Assembly (NCBI GenBank): GCA_910585415.1
Contig: CAJUDT010000053.1
Span: forward strand, 1 to 17,963
Length of the DNA: 17,963 bases
Direction: 5' to 3'
Source: an uncultured Flavonifractor sp.
Lineage (GTDB): Bacteria; Bacillota; Clostridia; Oscillospirales; Oscillospiraceae
The stretch's first letter is position 1, and every line of letters starts with the position of its first letter. A program made the translations under genes and the position numbers. This document shows positions 1 to 7,380 of the stretch, one piece after another. The notes below the pieces were generated by a model that saw only the letters and a program-made list of their open reading frames with translations, ran no database searches and was not told where the DNA came from.

Positions 1-162
1 AGTTTTCGGCGTCAGCCGGAAACGGAATGGAGCGGATTTCGCCCCGACGCGGGGTCCGGGCCCGCAGGCCCGGCGATCTTTGGTTACTTTCCATCGCTGG
101 AAAGTAACCCGCCGGAGGCGGGACCAGAAAACGAAAACCTCCAGAGTACCGAGGAAGAGGCA
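1..162 (+). repeat. Structured 162-bp intergenic repeat, copy 1
   Basis: This block matches the reverse complement of 17676-17837 at 156 of 162 positions by my hand alignment. It holds several potential hairpins. The clearest is 11 bp, GGTTACTTTCC/GGAAAGTAACC at 82-92 and 99-109. Another is 7 bp at 56-62/67-73. Weaker stems lie near 4-22 and 41-53. There is no convincing coding content: frames running through it are rich in Arg, Pro and Lys and match no protein I know. The copy touches the window edge and may continue to the left. From memory, similar blocks recur between genes in Oscillospiraceae genomes, but that was not checked. It is probably a REP/BIME-like or miniature non-coding element. 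Confidence 0.85.
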
Positions 163-189
163 CCCACCCAACAAAAGCCACCCCAGAAA

Positions 190-234
190 ACAAAAAGGAC
201 CCATCCCCCCATGGAATGAGCCCTCTCTGTCCTT
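190..234 (-). terminator. Terminator of the radical-SAM gene pair
   Basis: On the minus strand, AAGGAC (229-234) can pair with GTCCTT (195-200). An inner CATTCC/GGGATG stem forms with one G-U pair, and a T-rich run follows (TTTTTGTTTT). The first arm starts inside the TAA stop codon at 233-235, so the hairpin forms as soon as translation ends. Confidence 0.6.
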
Positions 235-901
235 ATTCCCAAACACCAAACTCCCCGTCCAGCACCGCCCGGCGGTGAAAACAGACATGGTCGGGCGCGG
301 CCTGGGCGCAGCGCTCCCGAATGGCGGAGACGACCAGTTCTGGATTCAGCCCCGGGTTCTGCGCCCTGAGCACCAAGTCCAAAATAATACAGTCCCGCCG
401 TTCCTCCACGGTGGCCTTGGCAATGAGGGGAATCAAATCCACCTCCACCTGTCCGCTTTTGGCCTTTTTCGAGCGTTTCACCACGGTCAAAGACTCCCGC
501 CCCAGCAAATCCCGGATAGCGGTGTCCGCGCCAAAGGGCGCGCCGGACTGATACTCCATCGTGACAATATAATTGACATAACAAAGCTGTTTCACCGGCC
601 GGAGGGCCTCATAACAGCGATTGACGGTAATCCCCGCCGGAAGGGCGGCACTCATCCGCCCTGGCACGGCCTCCAAATCCACGTCCCCCAGCAGCTCACA
701 CTCCAAAACCTCGCAGGCGCTGGAAAACCCCACCGAAAGGGGCAGCGGAATGGACACAAAGGCGTGGGGATTAAACCCCTCGGTGTGCTTGATGGGCAGG
801 TCCGCCCGGAGAAACGCCCGCTGAAAGGTGCGCATCAAATCCAGGTGAGAGATATACTTGGCCGTGCCCGTCTTGGCAAAGGCTAATCTATGTTTCGGCA
901 T
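233..901 (-). CDS. TIGR03936-family radical-SAM-associated protein (DUF2344)
   Basis: A 222-residue protein opening MPKHRLAFAKTGTAKYISHL, the typical start of the DUF2344 (radical SAM-linked) family. The ATG at 901 is chosen because AGGAGGG lies 8 nt upstream; an in-frame GTG at 904 is less well placed. It carries no Cys cluster of its own. The family is known either as a separate protein or as the C-terminal part of a fusion with the TIGR03960 radical-SAM enzyme. Here its start overlaps the 3' end of that enzyme gene by 14 nt, so the two are almost certainly translationally coupled and act together. The substrate is unknown. In many Firmicutes the pair sits next to ribonuclease G and rplU, but that neighbourhood is not visible here because the repeat follows immediately. 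Confidence 0.85.
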   Translation of the reverse strand: MPKHRLAFAKTGTAKYISHLDLMRTFQRAFLRADLPIKHTEGFNPHAFVSIPLPLSVGFSSACEVLECELLGDVDLEAVPGRMSAALPAGITVNRCYEALRPVKQLCYVNYIVTMEYQSGAPFGADTAIRDLLGRESLTVVKRSKKAKSGQVEVDLIPLIAKATVEERRDCIILDLVLRAQNPGLNPELVVSAIRERCAQAAPDHVCFHRRAVLDGEFGVWE

Positions 902-2729
902 CACATTTCCCTCCTGGGTAGAGCTTATCGGCCCCGCAGCCGGTACACTGCACCCGGCAGTCGGGGGTAATCTCGGCCTTGCAGGCCCGTTCCCACTCCC
1001 GCAGAAGGAACGCAGTTGTCACCCCGGTGGAGGTCACCGACCAGGGCAAAACCTCCTTGGGCTTCCGCTCCCGGTTGGCGTAAAAGGCCGGGTCCAGGCC
1101 GCAGGCGTCAAAGGCCGCCATCCAGCGGTCAAAATCAAAGTATTCGCTCCAGGCGTCGAACTTGGCGCCGCGCCGCCAGGCTTCCTCCAGCACGGCGGAC
1201 AGCCGGCGGTCCCCACGGGAAAAGACCGCCTCCAAAAAGCTGGTCTGGGCGTCGTGCCAGTTATAGCGGATGGAGCGGCCCCGCATGTTGTCCCGCAGGA
1301 GCTTCACCCGCCGCATATATTCCTCCATGCCAATCTGCCCCTCCCACTGGAAAGCGGTGTGGGGCTTGGGCACAAAGCAGGCGGTGGACACGGTGATGGT
1401 CACCCCCCGCTTGGGGTTGGGGGTCGTCTCTTTCCAGGCGTGATAGACCTTCTCCGCCAAATCCGCAATGCCCAACACGTCCTCGTCCGTCTCGGTGGGC
1501 AGGCCCAGCATGAAATATAACTTCACACCGCTCCACCCGCCGGAAAAAGCCGTGCGGCAGGAGCGGAGAATCTCCTCTTCGGTGACGTTCTTGTTAATCA
1601 CATCCCGCAGGCGCTGGGTGCCCGCCTCAGGGGCAAAGGTGAGGCCCGACTTCCGCACATGCTGTACCCGCTCCATAAGGCCCAGGGAGAAATTATCCGC
1701 CCGCAGGGAGGGCAGGGACAGTGAAACCCGGTTGGGCTCGCACCACTCCAGCAGGCCGTCGCACAGGGTCCCCAGGGACCGGTAGTCGCTGGTGGAGAGG
1801 CTGGAGAGGGTCATCTCCTGATAGCCGGAATCCTTACAGGCGGCAATCCCCTGCTCAATGAGCCGCTGAGGGCTCCGAGCCCGAACCGGCCGGTAGGCGT
1901 ACCCCGCCTGACAGAAGCGGCAGCCCCGGATACATCCCCGAAAAAGCTCCAGCATCACCCGGTCGTGGACAATCTCGGTGGAGGGCACGATGGTCTTGAC
2001 GGGGAAATAGCTCTTGTCAAAGTCCTGGACAATACGCTTTACCACCACCGCCGGAGCCCCCTCCTGGGGGAGAATCTCCGCCACCTTTCCATCTTCCTGA
2101 TAGCGGACCGTATAGAGCGAGGGCACATATACACCGGGTATCCCGGCGGCGGCCTGTAGAAATTCCTCTTTGTCCCAGCACTCCTCCCGCGCTTTCCGGT
2201 AGAGCTGAATGAGCTCCACGCTCACGTCCTCCCCCTCTCCCAACAGGAAGAGGTCCACAAAGGGGGCCAGGGGTTCCGGATTGAAGGCGCAGGTGCCTCC
2301 GGCCACCACAATGGGCGCCAGCCCGGAGCGCTCCGCGCTGCGGAGGGGCAGGCCCGCCAGATCCAGCATGTTGAGGACGTTGGAATACGCCATCTCATAG
2401 CCCAGAGAGAAGCCAATCAGGTCGAAATCGGCGATTGCGTCGCCGCTCTCCAGGCCGTAGAGGGGCAGGCCCGCCCGGCGAAGCTCGTCCTCCATGTCGC
2501 CCCAGGGGGCGAACACGCGCTCACACCACACGCCCTCCATCTGGTTCATAACTCCGTAGAGGATGCGCACGCCCAGGTTGGACATGCCGATTTCGTAGGT
2601 GTCCGGGAAACACAGGGCGTAGCGGACATCCACGGCCCGCCGGTCCTTGACCACCGCGTTATACTCCCCGCCGGTGTACCGGGCCGGCTTCTGAACACGG
2701 GGCAGGATACGTTCTAATGTTGGATTCAT
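888..2729 (-). CDS. TIGR03960-family B12-binding-domain radical SAM protein
   Basis: A 613-residue protein. The N-terminal third resembles a cobalamin-binding-like domain (RYALCFPDTYEIGMSNLG near residues 37-54, and GEGED near 164). The radical-SAM core follows, with a CX3CX2C cluster at C266, C270 and C273 that should bind the [4Fe-4S] cluster used to cleave S-adenosylmethionine. The C-terminus is Cys-rich (CRVQCTGCG), possibly an accessory metal site. The ATG at 2729 is preceded by GGGGAGG at good spacing. A 14-codon upstream extension is in frame but runs through a hairpin and is rejected. The family is widespread and its reaction is unknown to me. It is coupled to the downstream DUF2344 gene. 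Its start codon also overlaps the stop of the upstream small ORF as ATGA. Confidence 0.9.
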   Translation of the reverse strand: MNPTLERILPRVQKPARYTGGEYNAVVKDRRAVDVRYALCFPDTYEIGMSNLGVRILYGVMNQMEGVWCERVFAPWGDMEDELRRAGLPLYGLESGDAIADFDLIGFSLGYEMAYSNVLNMLDLAGLPLRSAERSGLAPIVVAGGTCAFNPEPLAPFVDLFLLGEGEDVSVELIQLYRKAREECWDKEEFLQAAAGIPGVYVPSLYTVRYQEDGKVAEILPQEGAPAVVVKRIVQDFDKSYFPVKTIVPSTEIVHDRVMLELFRGCIRGCRFCQAGYAYRPVRARSPQRLIEQGIAACKDSGYQEMTLSSLSTSDYRSLGTLCDGLLEWCEPNRVSLSLPSLRADNFSLGLMERVQHVRKSGLTFAPEAGTQRLRDVINKNVTEEEILRSCRTAFSGGWSGVKLYFMLGLPTETDEDVLGIADLAEKVYHAWKETTPNPKRGVTITVSTACFVPKPHTAFQWEGQIGMEEYMRRVKLLRDNMRGRSIRYNWHDAQTSFLEAVFSRGDRRLSAVLEEAWRRGAKFDAWSEYFDFDRWMAAFDACGLDPAFYANRERKPKEVLPWSVTSTGVTTAFLLREWERACKAEITPDCRVQCTGCGADKLYPGGKCDAET

Positions 2730-3049
2730 GCCAAAACCTCCCCTCCTTTTTCTTGAAAGAAAAAGGAGCAAAAAGAACTTCCATTCGCCGCCGGGTCCGG
2801 TGCCCGCTTAGGGCTGAGGGCCCGGTAACGAAGGCGCTCTTGTCTTTTTTTCACGCGACACAGCAAGCGGCCCCTTGGGGCCGTCTTGCGCTGAACCTTG
2901 GTGGCGGTGGTGGCATAGACCCTGTGGACCCCCGCCGGCACGTCCAGAAAGCGGGGTGATTTCCCGGAAAAGGTCATTTCCCGGGAATCATCCACCCGCA
3001 GGTACAGATATATAAGTCTGATATCCCCAAACACGACGATTTTCGGCAT
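2726..3049 (-). CDS. Small protein of unknown function, N-terminal domain plus repeat-like tail
   Basis: This is a 107-residue ORF with its ATG at 3049, preceded by AGAGGTGGAG. Residues 1 to about 55 look like a genuine small beta-rich domain (LYLRVDDSREMTF, then DVPAGVHRVYATT), reminiscent of PEGA-like modules. I do not recognise the family. From about residue 58 the sequence becomes Arg/Lys/Pro-rich. It is encoded by a GC-rich hairpin-bearing stretch (2769-2900) that looks like an intergenic repeat, so the natural gene may have ended earlier and been extended or broken. The frame nevertheless stays open and its TGA overlaps the ATG of the radical-SAM gene. It starts 52 bp after potD and could be co-transcribed with the pot genes. 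The coding call is moderate, and a pseudogene is the main alternative. Confidence 0.45.
   Translation of the reverse strand: MPKIVVFGDIRLIYLYLRVDDSREMTFSGKSPRFLDVPAGVHRVYATTATKVQRKTAPRGRLLCRVKKRQERLRYRALSPKRAPDPAANGSSFCSFFFQEKGGEVLA
2743..2768. repeat. Perfect inverted repeat beside the radical-SAM ribosome-binding site
   Basis: CTCCTTTTTCTT (2743-2754) and AAGAAAAAGGAG (2757-2768) form a 12-bp perfect palindrome with a 2-nt centre. On the minus-strand transcript, the second arm ends in the GGAG that begins the Shine-Dalgarno stretch of the radical-SAM gene. The hairpin could therefore limit ribosome access. It may also be the edge of the structured block at 2769-2900. The partial motif TCCTTTTTCTTGAAA recurs near 10187-10200. 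Confidence 0.6.
2769..2900. repeat. Probable structured intergenic repeat inside the small ORF
   Basis: This GC-rich block holds strong self-complementary stretches. CGGCCCC/GGGGCCG lies at 2868-2874/2877-2883 with a 2-nt centre. An 8-bp stem of CCGGGTCC with GGGCCCGG, including one G-U pair, brackets about 2796-2832. A run of T at 2844-2851 lies between them. The encoded peptide is of low quality. There is only one copy in the window. I recall similar blocks in related genomes, which is memory and not a search result. Confidence 0.4.
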
Positions 3050-3101
3050 GAGCTCCACCTCTTTTATCGTCCCCTGCGGTGTTTTCGGATGGGGTGTCCG
3101 G

Positions 3102-4187
3102 TCAGCCCTCCGCCAGCATCAGACGGGTCCACTCGCTGTCGTACAGGGCCAGAATGTCCTGGGGCAGGTTCTGATAGACCTCGCAACGGTTGGCCAGGAA
3201 AGTGCTGTCCGGGTAGGCGTCGGGGTTGTTCACCAGCTCCTCGTCCAGCTCCGCCCGCACCGAGAGCAGGGGGGTGGAGTACCAGGTTTCCTCGCAGTTT
3301 TTCAGGCCCGCCTGGGTGGAGCACATAAAGTTGATGAACGCCTCGGCGTTGGCCTTATTCTCGGCGTTCTTGGGGATGCACATGGCGTCCACATAGAGGT
3401 TGCTGCCCTCCTTGGGCACGTAGAAGGCCAGGTCCGGGTTGACGTCGGCCATGGTGCGGTAGTCGCCGTAATAATAGGAGCACACGGCGGCGGAGCCGCT
3501 CTGCATTTTCTCAAACACCTCGTCCATCACATAGCTCTGAACCAGAGGTTTTTGCTGAATGAGCAGGTCGGTGGCGGCCTGAATCTCCGCAGGGTCTGCT
3601 GTGTTGTAGGAATACCCCAGGTACTTGAGGGCGATGCCCATGCCGTCGCGGGAGTTGTTGAACATCAGAATCTGCTTGGCATACGCCGGGTCGAAGAGCA
3701 GGCCCCAGCTGTCGGGGGTGCCCTCCACCATGGTGGTATTGTAAATGACCCCCAGCACCCCCCACATATAGGGGACGCTATACAGATTGTCCGGGTCGTA
3801 TCCGGGGTTTTTCAGGCTGGGGTCGATGTCAGAGAAATTGGGGATGTTGTTGAAATCCAGGGGCTCCAGCATATCCTCCTCAATCATGCGGGAAATCATG
3901 TAGTCGGAGGGAATGATGACATCGTAGCTGGCCCCATCGTTTTTCAGCACTCCATACATGGACTCATTGCTGTCATAGGTGTCGTAATTGACCTTGATGC
4001 CGGTCTCCTGGGTGAAGTCGTCCAGCACCGATTCGTCGATATACACACCCCAGTTGTACACGTTCACCACGCCGCCGGACGCGCCGGGGGCAGGTGTGCT
4101 GGATGCACCGGAGGGCGCGCCGCAGCCCGCCAGAAGCAGGCCGGCCGCCGTCACAGTGGTCAACAGAACCGCGAGAGTCTTTTTCAA
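3102..4187 (-). CDS. Spermidine/putrescine ABC transporter substrate-binding lipoprotein
   Basis: A 361-residue periplasmic-binding-type lipoprotein that captures polyamines outside the membrane for the PotABC importer. The start is taken as TTG at 4187, giving LKKTLAVLLTTV with GGGG about 9 nt upstream. No in-frame ATG sits before the signal peptide apart from one far upstream inside potC. The signal peptide ends in LLAGC, so Cys22 is the lipidation site. The mature protein opens VNVYNWGVYIDESVLDDF, the characteristic PotD/PotF start. Polyamine-site-like motifs follow: SDYMISRM, then VPYMWGVLGVIYNT. Its length is normal for PotD. It is the last gene of the potABCD run, 85 bp after potC. Confidence 0.92.
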   Translation of the reverse strand: MKKTLAVLLTTVTAAGLLLAGCGAPSGASSTPAPGASGGVVNVYNWGVYIDESVLDDFTQETGIKVNYDTYDSNESMYGVLKNDGASYDVIIPSDYMISRMIEEDMLEPLDFNNIPNFSDIDPSLKNPGYDPDNLYSVPYMWGVLGVIYNTTMVEGTPDSWGLLFDPAYAKQILMFNNSRDGMGIALKYLGYSYNTADPAEIQAATDLLIQQKPLVQSYVMDEVFEKMQSGSAAVCSYYYGDYRTMADVNPDLAFYVPKEGSNLYVDAMCIPKNAENKANAEAFINFMCSTQAGLKNCEETWYSTPLLSVRAELDEELVNNPDAYPDSTFLANRCEVYQNLPQDILALYDSEWTRLMLAEG

Positions 4188-4272
4188 TTTCTTTATCCCC
4201 TTTCGGAAGCATATTGATACCTGACCGCCGGTTCCGCGGCCCAGGCTATGACCAGCGCCCGCCGGGCGCGTG

Positions 4273-5148
4273 TCATACAGAGGCGGATTTCCCGTCCGGT
4301 GTGAGCACGGCCTTCTGTTTGGCCAGGGCCGTTTCCTGCCGGGCCTGCCGGAGGTTGACCACCAGAAGCAGCACAAACACACACACAAACATGAGGGTGG
4401 ACAGGGCGTTGATTTCCGGGGTCACCGGCTTTTTCACCATGGTATAAATCTCCACGGCCAGGGTCGTCACGCCGGAGCCCTTGGTGAAATAGCTGATAAC
4501 GAAGTCGTCGATGGACATGGTAAAGGCGATAATCAAGCCGTTGAGCACACCGGGCATGATTTCCGGCAGAATCACCCGCCGAAAAGCGTACCAGCCGGAG
4601 GCCCCCAGGTCCTGGGCGGCCTCATAGATGTTGGGGTCCAGTCCCCGCAGGCGGGGCATTACCGACAAAATCACATAGGGCGCGTCAAAGGTGATATGGG
4701 CAATCAGCAGGGTGCCGAAGCCCATCTTCCACCGCAGGCCCAGCAGCGCCGAAATGGGACTGCCGTTGAACAGGTCAATGGCAAAGACGAACAGGAGCAT
4801 CATGGACACACCGGTGATAATATCCGCGTTGGTCAGCGGGATGTTATTCACCGCCAGACAGGCCGAGCGGCTCCGGCGCCTCATGCTGGTAAAGCCGATG
4901 GCGGCGGCGGTGCCCAGCACCGTGGACACCAGGGCGGCAATCACCGACAGAATCAGGGTGGTCCGCAGGGAGCCCAGCAGACGGGTGTTGTGCAGCAGCT
5001 CCTGATACCACTGGAGGGAGAAGCCCTCCCAAATCCGGTTGCTCCGTCCGGCGTTGAAGGAAAAGACAATCAGCAGGAGAATGGGGGCGTACAGAAACAC
5101 GTACACCAGCACCGAAAACACCCGCGAGGGAATACGGCGGCGGTTCAT
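4273..5148 (-). CDS. Spermidine/putrescine ABC transporter permease PotC
   Basis: A 291-residue inner-membrane permease with about six hydrophobic segments. The cytoplasmic EAA loop that docks on the ATPase is clear ([20 protein letters not shown], about two-thirds along). Typical PotC features include a first membrane helix near residues 10-30 and SIDDFVISYF near the C-terminal part. It pairs with PotB to form the channel. The ATG at 5148 overlaps the TGA stop of potB (ATGA), indicating translational coupling. The C-terminal tail is short and polar. Confidence 0.93.
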   Translation of the reverse strand: MNRRRIPSRVFSVLVYVFLYAPILLLIVFSFNAGRSNRIWEGFSLQWYQELLHNTRLLGSLRTTLILSVIAALVSTVLGTAAAIGFTSMRRRSRSACLAVNNIPLTNADIITGVSMMLLFVFAIDLFNGSPISALLGLRWKMGFGTLLIAHITFDAPYVILSVMPRLRGLDPNIYEAAQDLGASGWYAFRRVILPEIMPGVLNGLIIAFTMSIDDFVISYFTKGSGVTTLAVEIYTMVKKPVTPEINALSTLMFVCVFVLLLVVNLRQARQETALAKQKAVLTPDGKSASV

Positions 5149-5993
5149 AGGACGGCCACCCCCTCATCTCCCTCGCCGAAGCGGTTCATAATGGCCATAC
5201 AGAGCAGGACGATTACCATCATCACCAGGGCAATGGCGGAGCCCAGGTGGGGGTTATACGCATTTCCTAAGAACTGCATCTCAATCAGGTCCCCCAGCAG
5301 GAGGGTCTTTCCGCCCCCCAGCAGGCGGGACAGGGCGAAGGTGGACACCGCCGGGATGAACACCATGGTAACCCCCGAGAGCACCCCCGGCAGGGACAGG
5401 GGGAACACCACCTTGCGGAACACCATCACACTGTCCGCCCCCAGGTCCTGGGCGGCCTCAATGACCTTGGGGTCAATCTTGTCAATGACCGAGAAAACCG
5501 GCATAATCATAAAGGGCAGGAAATTGTATACCATGCCCAGCACAATGGCCCCCCGGGTGTTAATCATATGAATATAGCTGATATTGGTTCCAAAAACGCC
5601 ATTAATCCACTGAAATACCCCCAGGGACCCCAGGGCCTGATTGATGAGCCCATTGTCGTCCAGCAGGGACATCCAGGCGTAGGTCCGCAGGAGGAAGTTC
5701 ATCCACATGGGGAGCATGATGAGCATCATGGCCACCTTGCGGACCATCAGGCTCTCCTTGGACAGGAAGTAGGCCAGGGGGTAGCCGATTAAAATACAAA
5801 TCAGAGTAGCCGCCCCCGCCAGGACGAAGGAGTGCTGAAAGGCGGGGAGGTACTGCCCCATGTTGCTGAAATTATCCAAGGTCACCCCGCCGCTCTTGGC
5901 GGTGAAGGCATAGGCCACAATGAGCACCAGGGGGGCAATGACGAAAATGGCCATCCAGACCACATAGGGGACGGCGAGCGCCTTATTCCTCAT
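5145..5993 (-). CDS. Spermidine/putrescine ABC transporter permease PotB
   Basis: A 282-residue permease starting [20 protein letters not shown], with a strong first membrane helix and an EAA loop ([20 protein letters not shown]). The ATG at 5993 is preceded by the purine-rich GAGGAGGGGGAGC, which also codes for the end of potA. The two genes overlap by 11 nt. A 23-residue upstream extension (Thr/Ser-rich) is the potA tail read in another frame and is rejected. It forms the membrane channel together with PotC. Confidence 0.93.
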   Translation of the reverse strand: MRNKALAVPYVVWMAIFVIAPLVLIVAYAFTAKSGGVTLDNFSNMGQYLPAFQHSFVLAGAATLICILIGYPLAYFLSKESLMVRKVAMMLIMLPMWMNFLLRTYAWMSLLDDNGLINQALGSLGVFQWINGVFGTNISYIHMINTRGAIVLGMVYNFLPFMIMPVFSVIDKIDPKVIEAAQDLGADSVMVFRKVVFPLSLPGVLSGVTMVFIPAVSTFALSRLLGGGKTLLLGDLIEMQFLGNAYNPHLGSAIALVMMVIVLLCMAIMNRFGEGDEGVAVL

Positions 5994-7113
5994 GCTCCCC
6001 CTCCTCACTGAGCTCCTCGTTGAGCTCGTCGTATTCGGCGCTGTAGGAGCTGTAGTCGCCAAACTGACCGGAGTAGGCGCTCTTTTTCATGATATGGAAG
6101 CCGTCGGGGTCGATTTTCACCCCGATTCTCGTTCCCACCGGGGAATAGTCGGTGGTCTGAATGAGCCACTTGAAGCCCTTGAAGTCCACAATGGTGTCGT
6201 AGTGGACCCCCTTGAAGGTGACCTCGGTGACGGTGCCGGTGAGCTGGCCCTCGGCCTCGGGCACGATGTCGATATCCTCCGGGCGGATTACCACGTCCAC
6301 CGGCTCGCTGGGGGCAAAGCCCTTATCCAGGCACTTGAATTTCCGGCCGTACATGCTCACCACGTAGTCCTCGTGCATGACGCCGTCGATGATATTGCTC
6401 TCACCGATGAAATCGGCTACAAAAGCGTTCTTGGGTTCGTTATAAATGTCCTCGGGGGAGCCGATCTGCTGAATTTTCCCGGCATTCATGACCACGATGG
6501 TATCGCTCATGGTCAGGGCCTCCTCCTGGTCGTGGGTCACGTAGATGAAGGTAATGCCCACCTGCTGCTGAATGCGCTTGAGCTCAATCTGCATATCCTT
6601 GCGCAGCTTCAGGTCCAACGCCCCCAGCGGCTCGTCCAGCAGGAGCACCTGGGGGCGGTTCACCACCGCCCGCGCAATGGCCACCCGCTGCTGCTGTCCG
6701 CCGGAGAGGGCGTGTACCGAGCGCTTGCCGTATCCGGCCAGATTCACCAGGGCCAGGGCCTCCTCCACCCGGCGCTTCACCTCGTCCTCCGGGGTCTTGG
6801 CGATGCGCAGGCCGAAGGCCACATTCTCGAAAATGTTCATGTGGGTGAACAGGGCATACTTCTGGAACACCGTGTTGACCTTCCGCTTGTGGGGCGGCAG
6901 GTCGTTGATGCGCTTCCCGTCAAAGAACACGTCCCCGGAGGTGGGCGCCTGAAAGCCGCCGATGATCCGCAGCATCGTGGTCTTGCCGCAGCCGGAGGGG
7001 CCCAGCAGGGTGAGAAACTCTTTGTCGTTGATATACAGGTTGATGTGGTCCAGAATCACATCCTCGTCAAACCGCATGACGCAATCCGACAGACGGATAA
7101 GCTCCTTGGGCAT
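5983..7113 (-). CDS. Spermidine/putrescine ABC transporter ATP-binding protein
   Basis: A 376-residue ABC ATPase that powers polyamine import. Walker A is GPSGCGKT (38-45), the Q-loop Gln is near 84, the signature LSGGQ is at 136-140, and Walker B is VLLLDEP (156-162) with catalytic Glu161. The switch His is His194 (VTHDQEEA). A TOBE-type regulatory domain follows, from about residue 235. The last roughly 20 residues form an acidic Glu-rich tail, which partly reflects overlap with the potB ribosome-binding site. The ATG at 7113 follows GGGGGAGG. It is the first gene of the operon, with a sigma-A promoter and a hairpin leader upstream. Confidence 0.95.
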   Translation of the reverse strand: MPKELIRLSDCVMRFDEDVILDHINLYINDKEFLTLLGPSGCGKTTMLRIIGGFQAPTSGDVFFDGKRINDLPPHKRKVNTVFQKYALFTHMNIFENVAFGLRIAKTPEDEVKRRVEEALALVNLAGYGKRSVHALSGGQQQRVAIARAVVNRPQVLLLDEPLGALDLKLRKDMQIELKRIQQQVGITFIYVTHDQEEALTMSDTIVVMNAGKIQQIGSPEDIYNEPKNAFVADFIGESNIIDGVMHEDYVVSMYGRKFKCLDKGFAPSEPVDVVIRPEDIDIVPEAEGQLTGTVTEVTFKGVHYDTIVDFKGFKWLIQTTDYSPVGTRIGVKIDPDGFHIMKKSAYSGQFGDYSSYSAEYDELNEELSEEGEHEE

Positions 7114-7180
7114 TTATCCTCCCCCATTTCTCAAGTTTAGCGTCCGTCCCCACGGGCTTGGGTATCCAGGGGCCTCCAAG

Positions 7181-7230
7181 TTTTTCCGTAGGAAAAAGGG
7201 CGTACCCAACCGGCGGTTGGGTACGCCCTT
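7181..7230 (-). terminator. Terminator-like hairpin in the potA leader
   Basis: On the minus strand a perfect 16-bp stem (AAGGGCGTACCCAACC with its complement, 7215-7230 and 7196-7211) closes a 3-nt loop and runs into TTTTT. A second small stem (TTTTTCC/GGAAAAA, 7181-7187/7191-7197) can pair the same T tract, so the two compete. It begins only about 6 nt downstream of the predicted transcription start. It may be an attenuator, a roadblock to read-through from metY, or an inserted hairpin element. Confidence 0.65.
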
Positions 7231-7242
7231 ACGACGTAACAA

Positions 7243-7271
7243 ATCATATCCTGAAACGCGAAAAAAGTCAA
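7243..7271 (-). promoter_or_regulatory. Sigma-A promoter of potABCD
   Basis: On the minus strand TTGACT (7266-7271) and TATGAT (7243-7248) are separated by 17 bp, close to consensus. The surrounding DNA is AT-rich (7255-7300) in an otherwise GC-rich area. Predicted start is near 7236, giving a leader of about 120 nt before potA. Confidence 0.75.
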
Positions 7272-7380
7272 TAAAAAAACACAAATTTTTGCGGATTTTT
7301 GCGCCGGGACATGGGGGCGGGCCGGGGCCGGAAGATATAGTACCTCCCCGGCGCTCCCGCCACAAGAACCTGTACCGGAG

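Noticed and set aside
80..584. Protein-coding frames across the left repeat and over the DUF2344 gene
   Set aside because: They run out of phase with the DUF2344 gene and through hairpins; the Arg/Pro/Lys-rich products look like translated repeat.
3048..4217. Long open frame on the plus strand opposite potD
   Set aside because: It is a shadow of potD in GC-rich DNA. Its His/Gly/Val-rich translation has no family features and it has no Shine-Dalgarno site.
5992..7140. 382-codon plus-strand frame opposite potA
   Set aside because: PotA has every ABC ATPase motif; the antisense frame is a compositional by-product.
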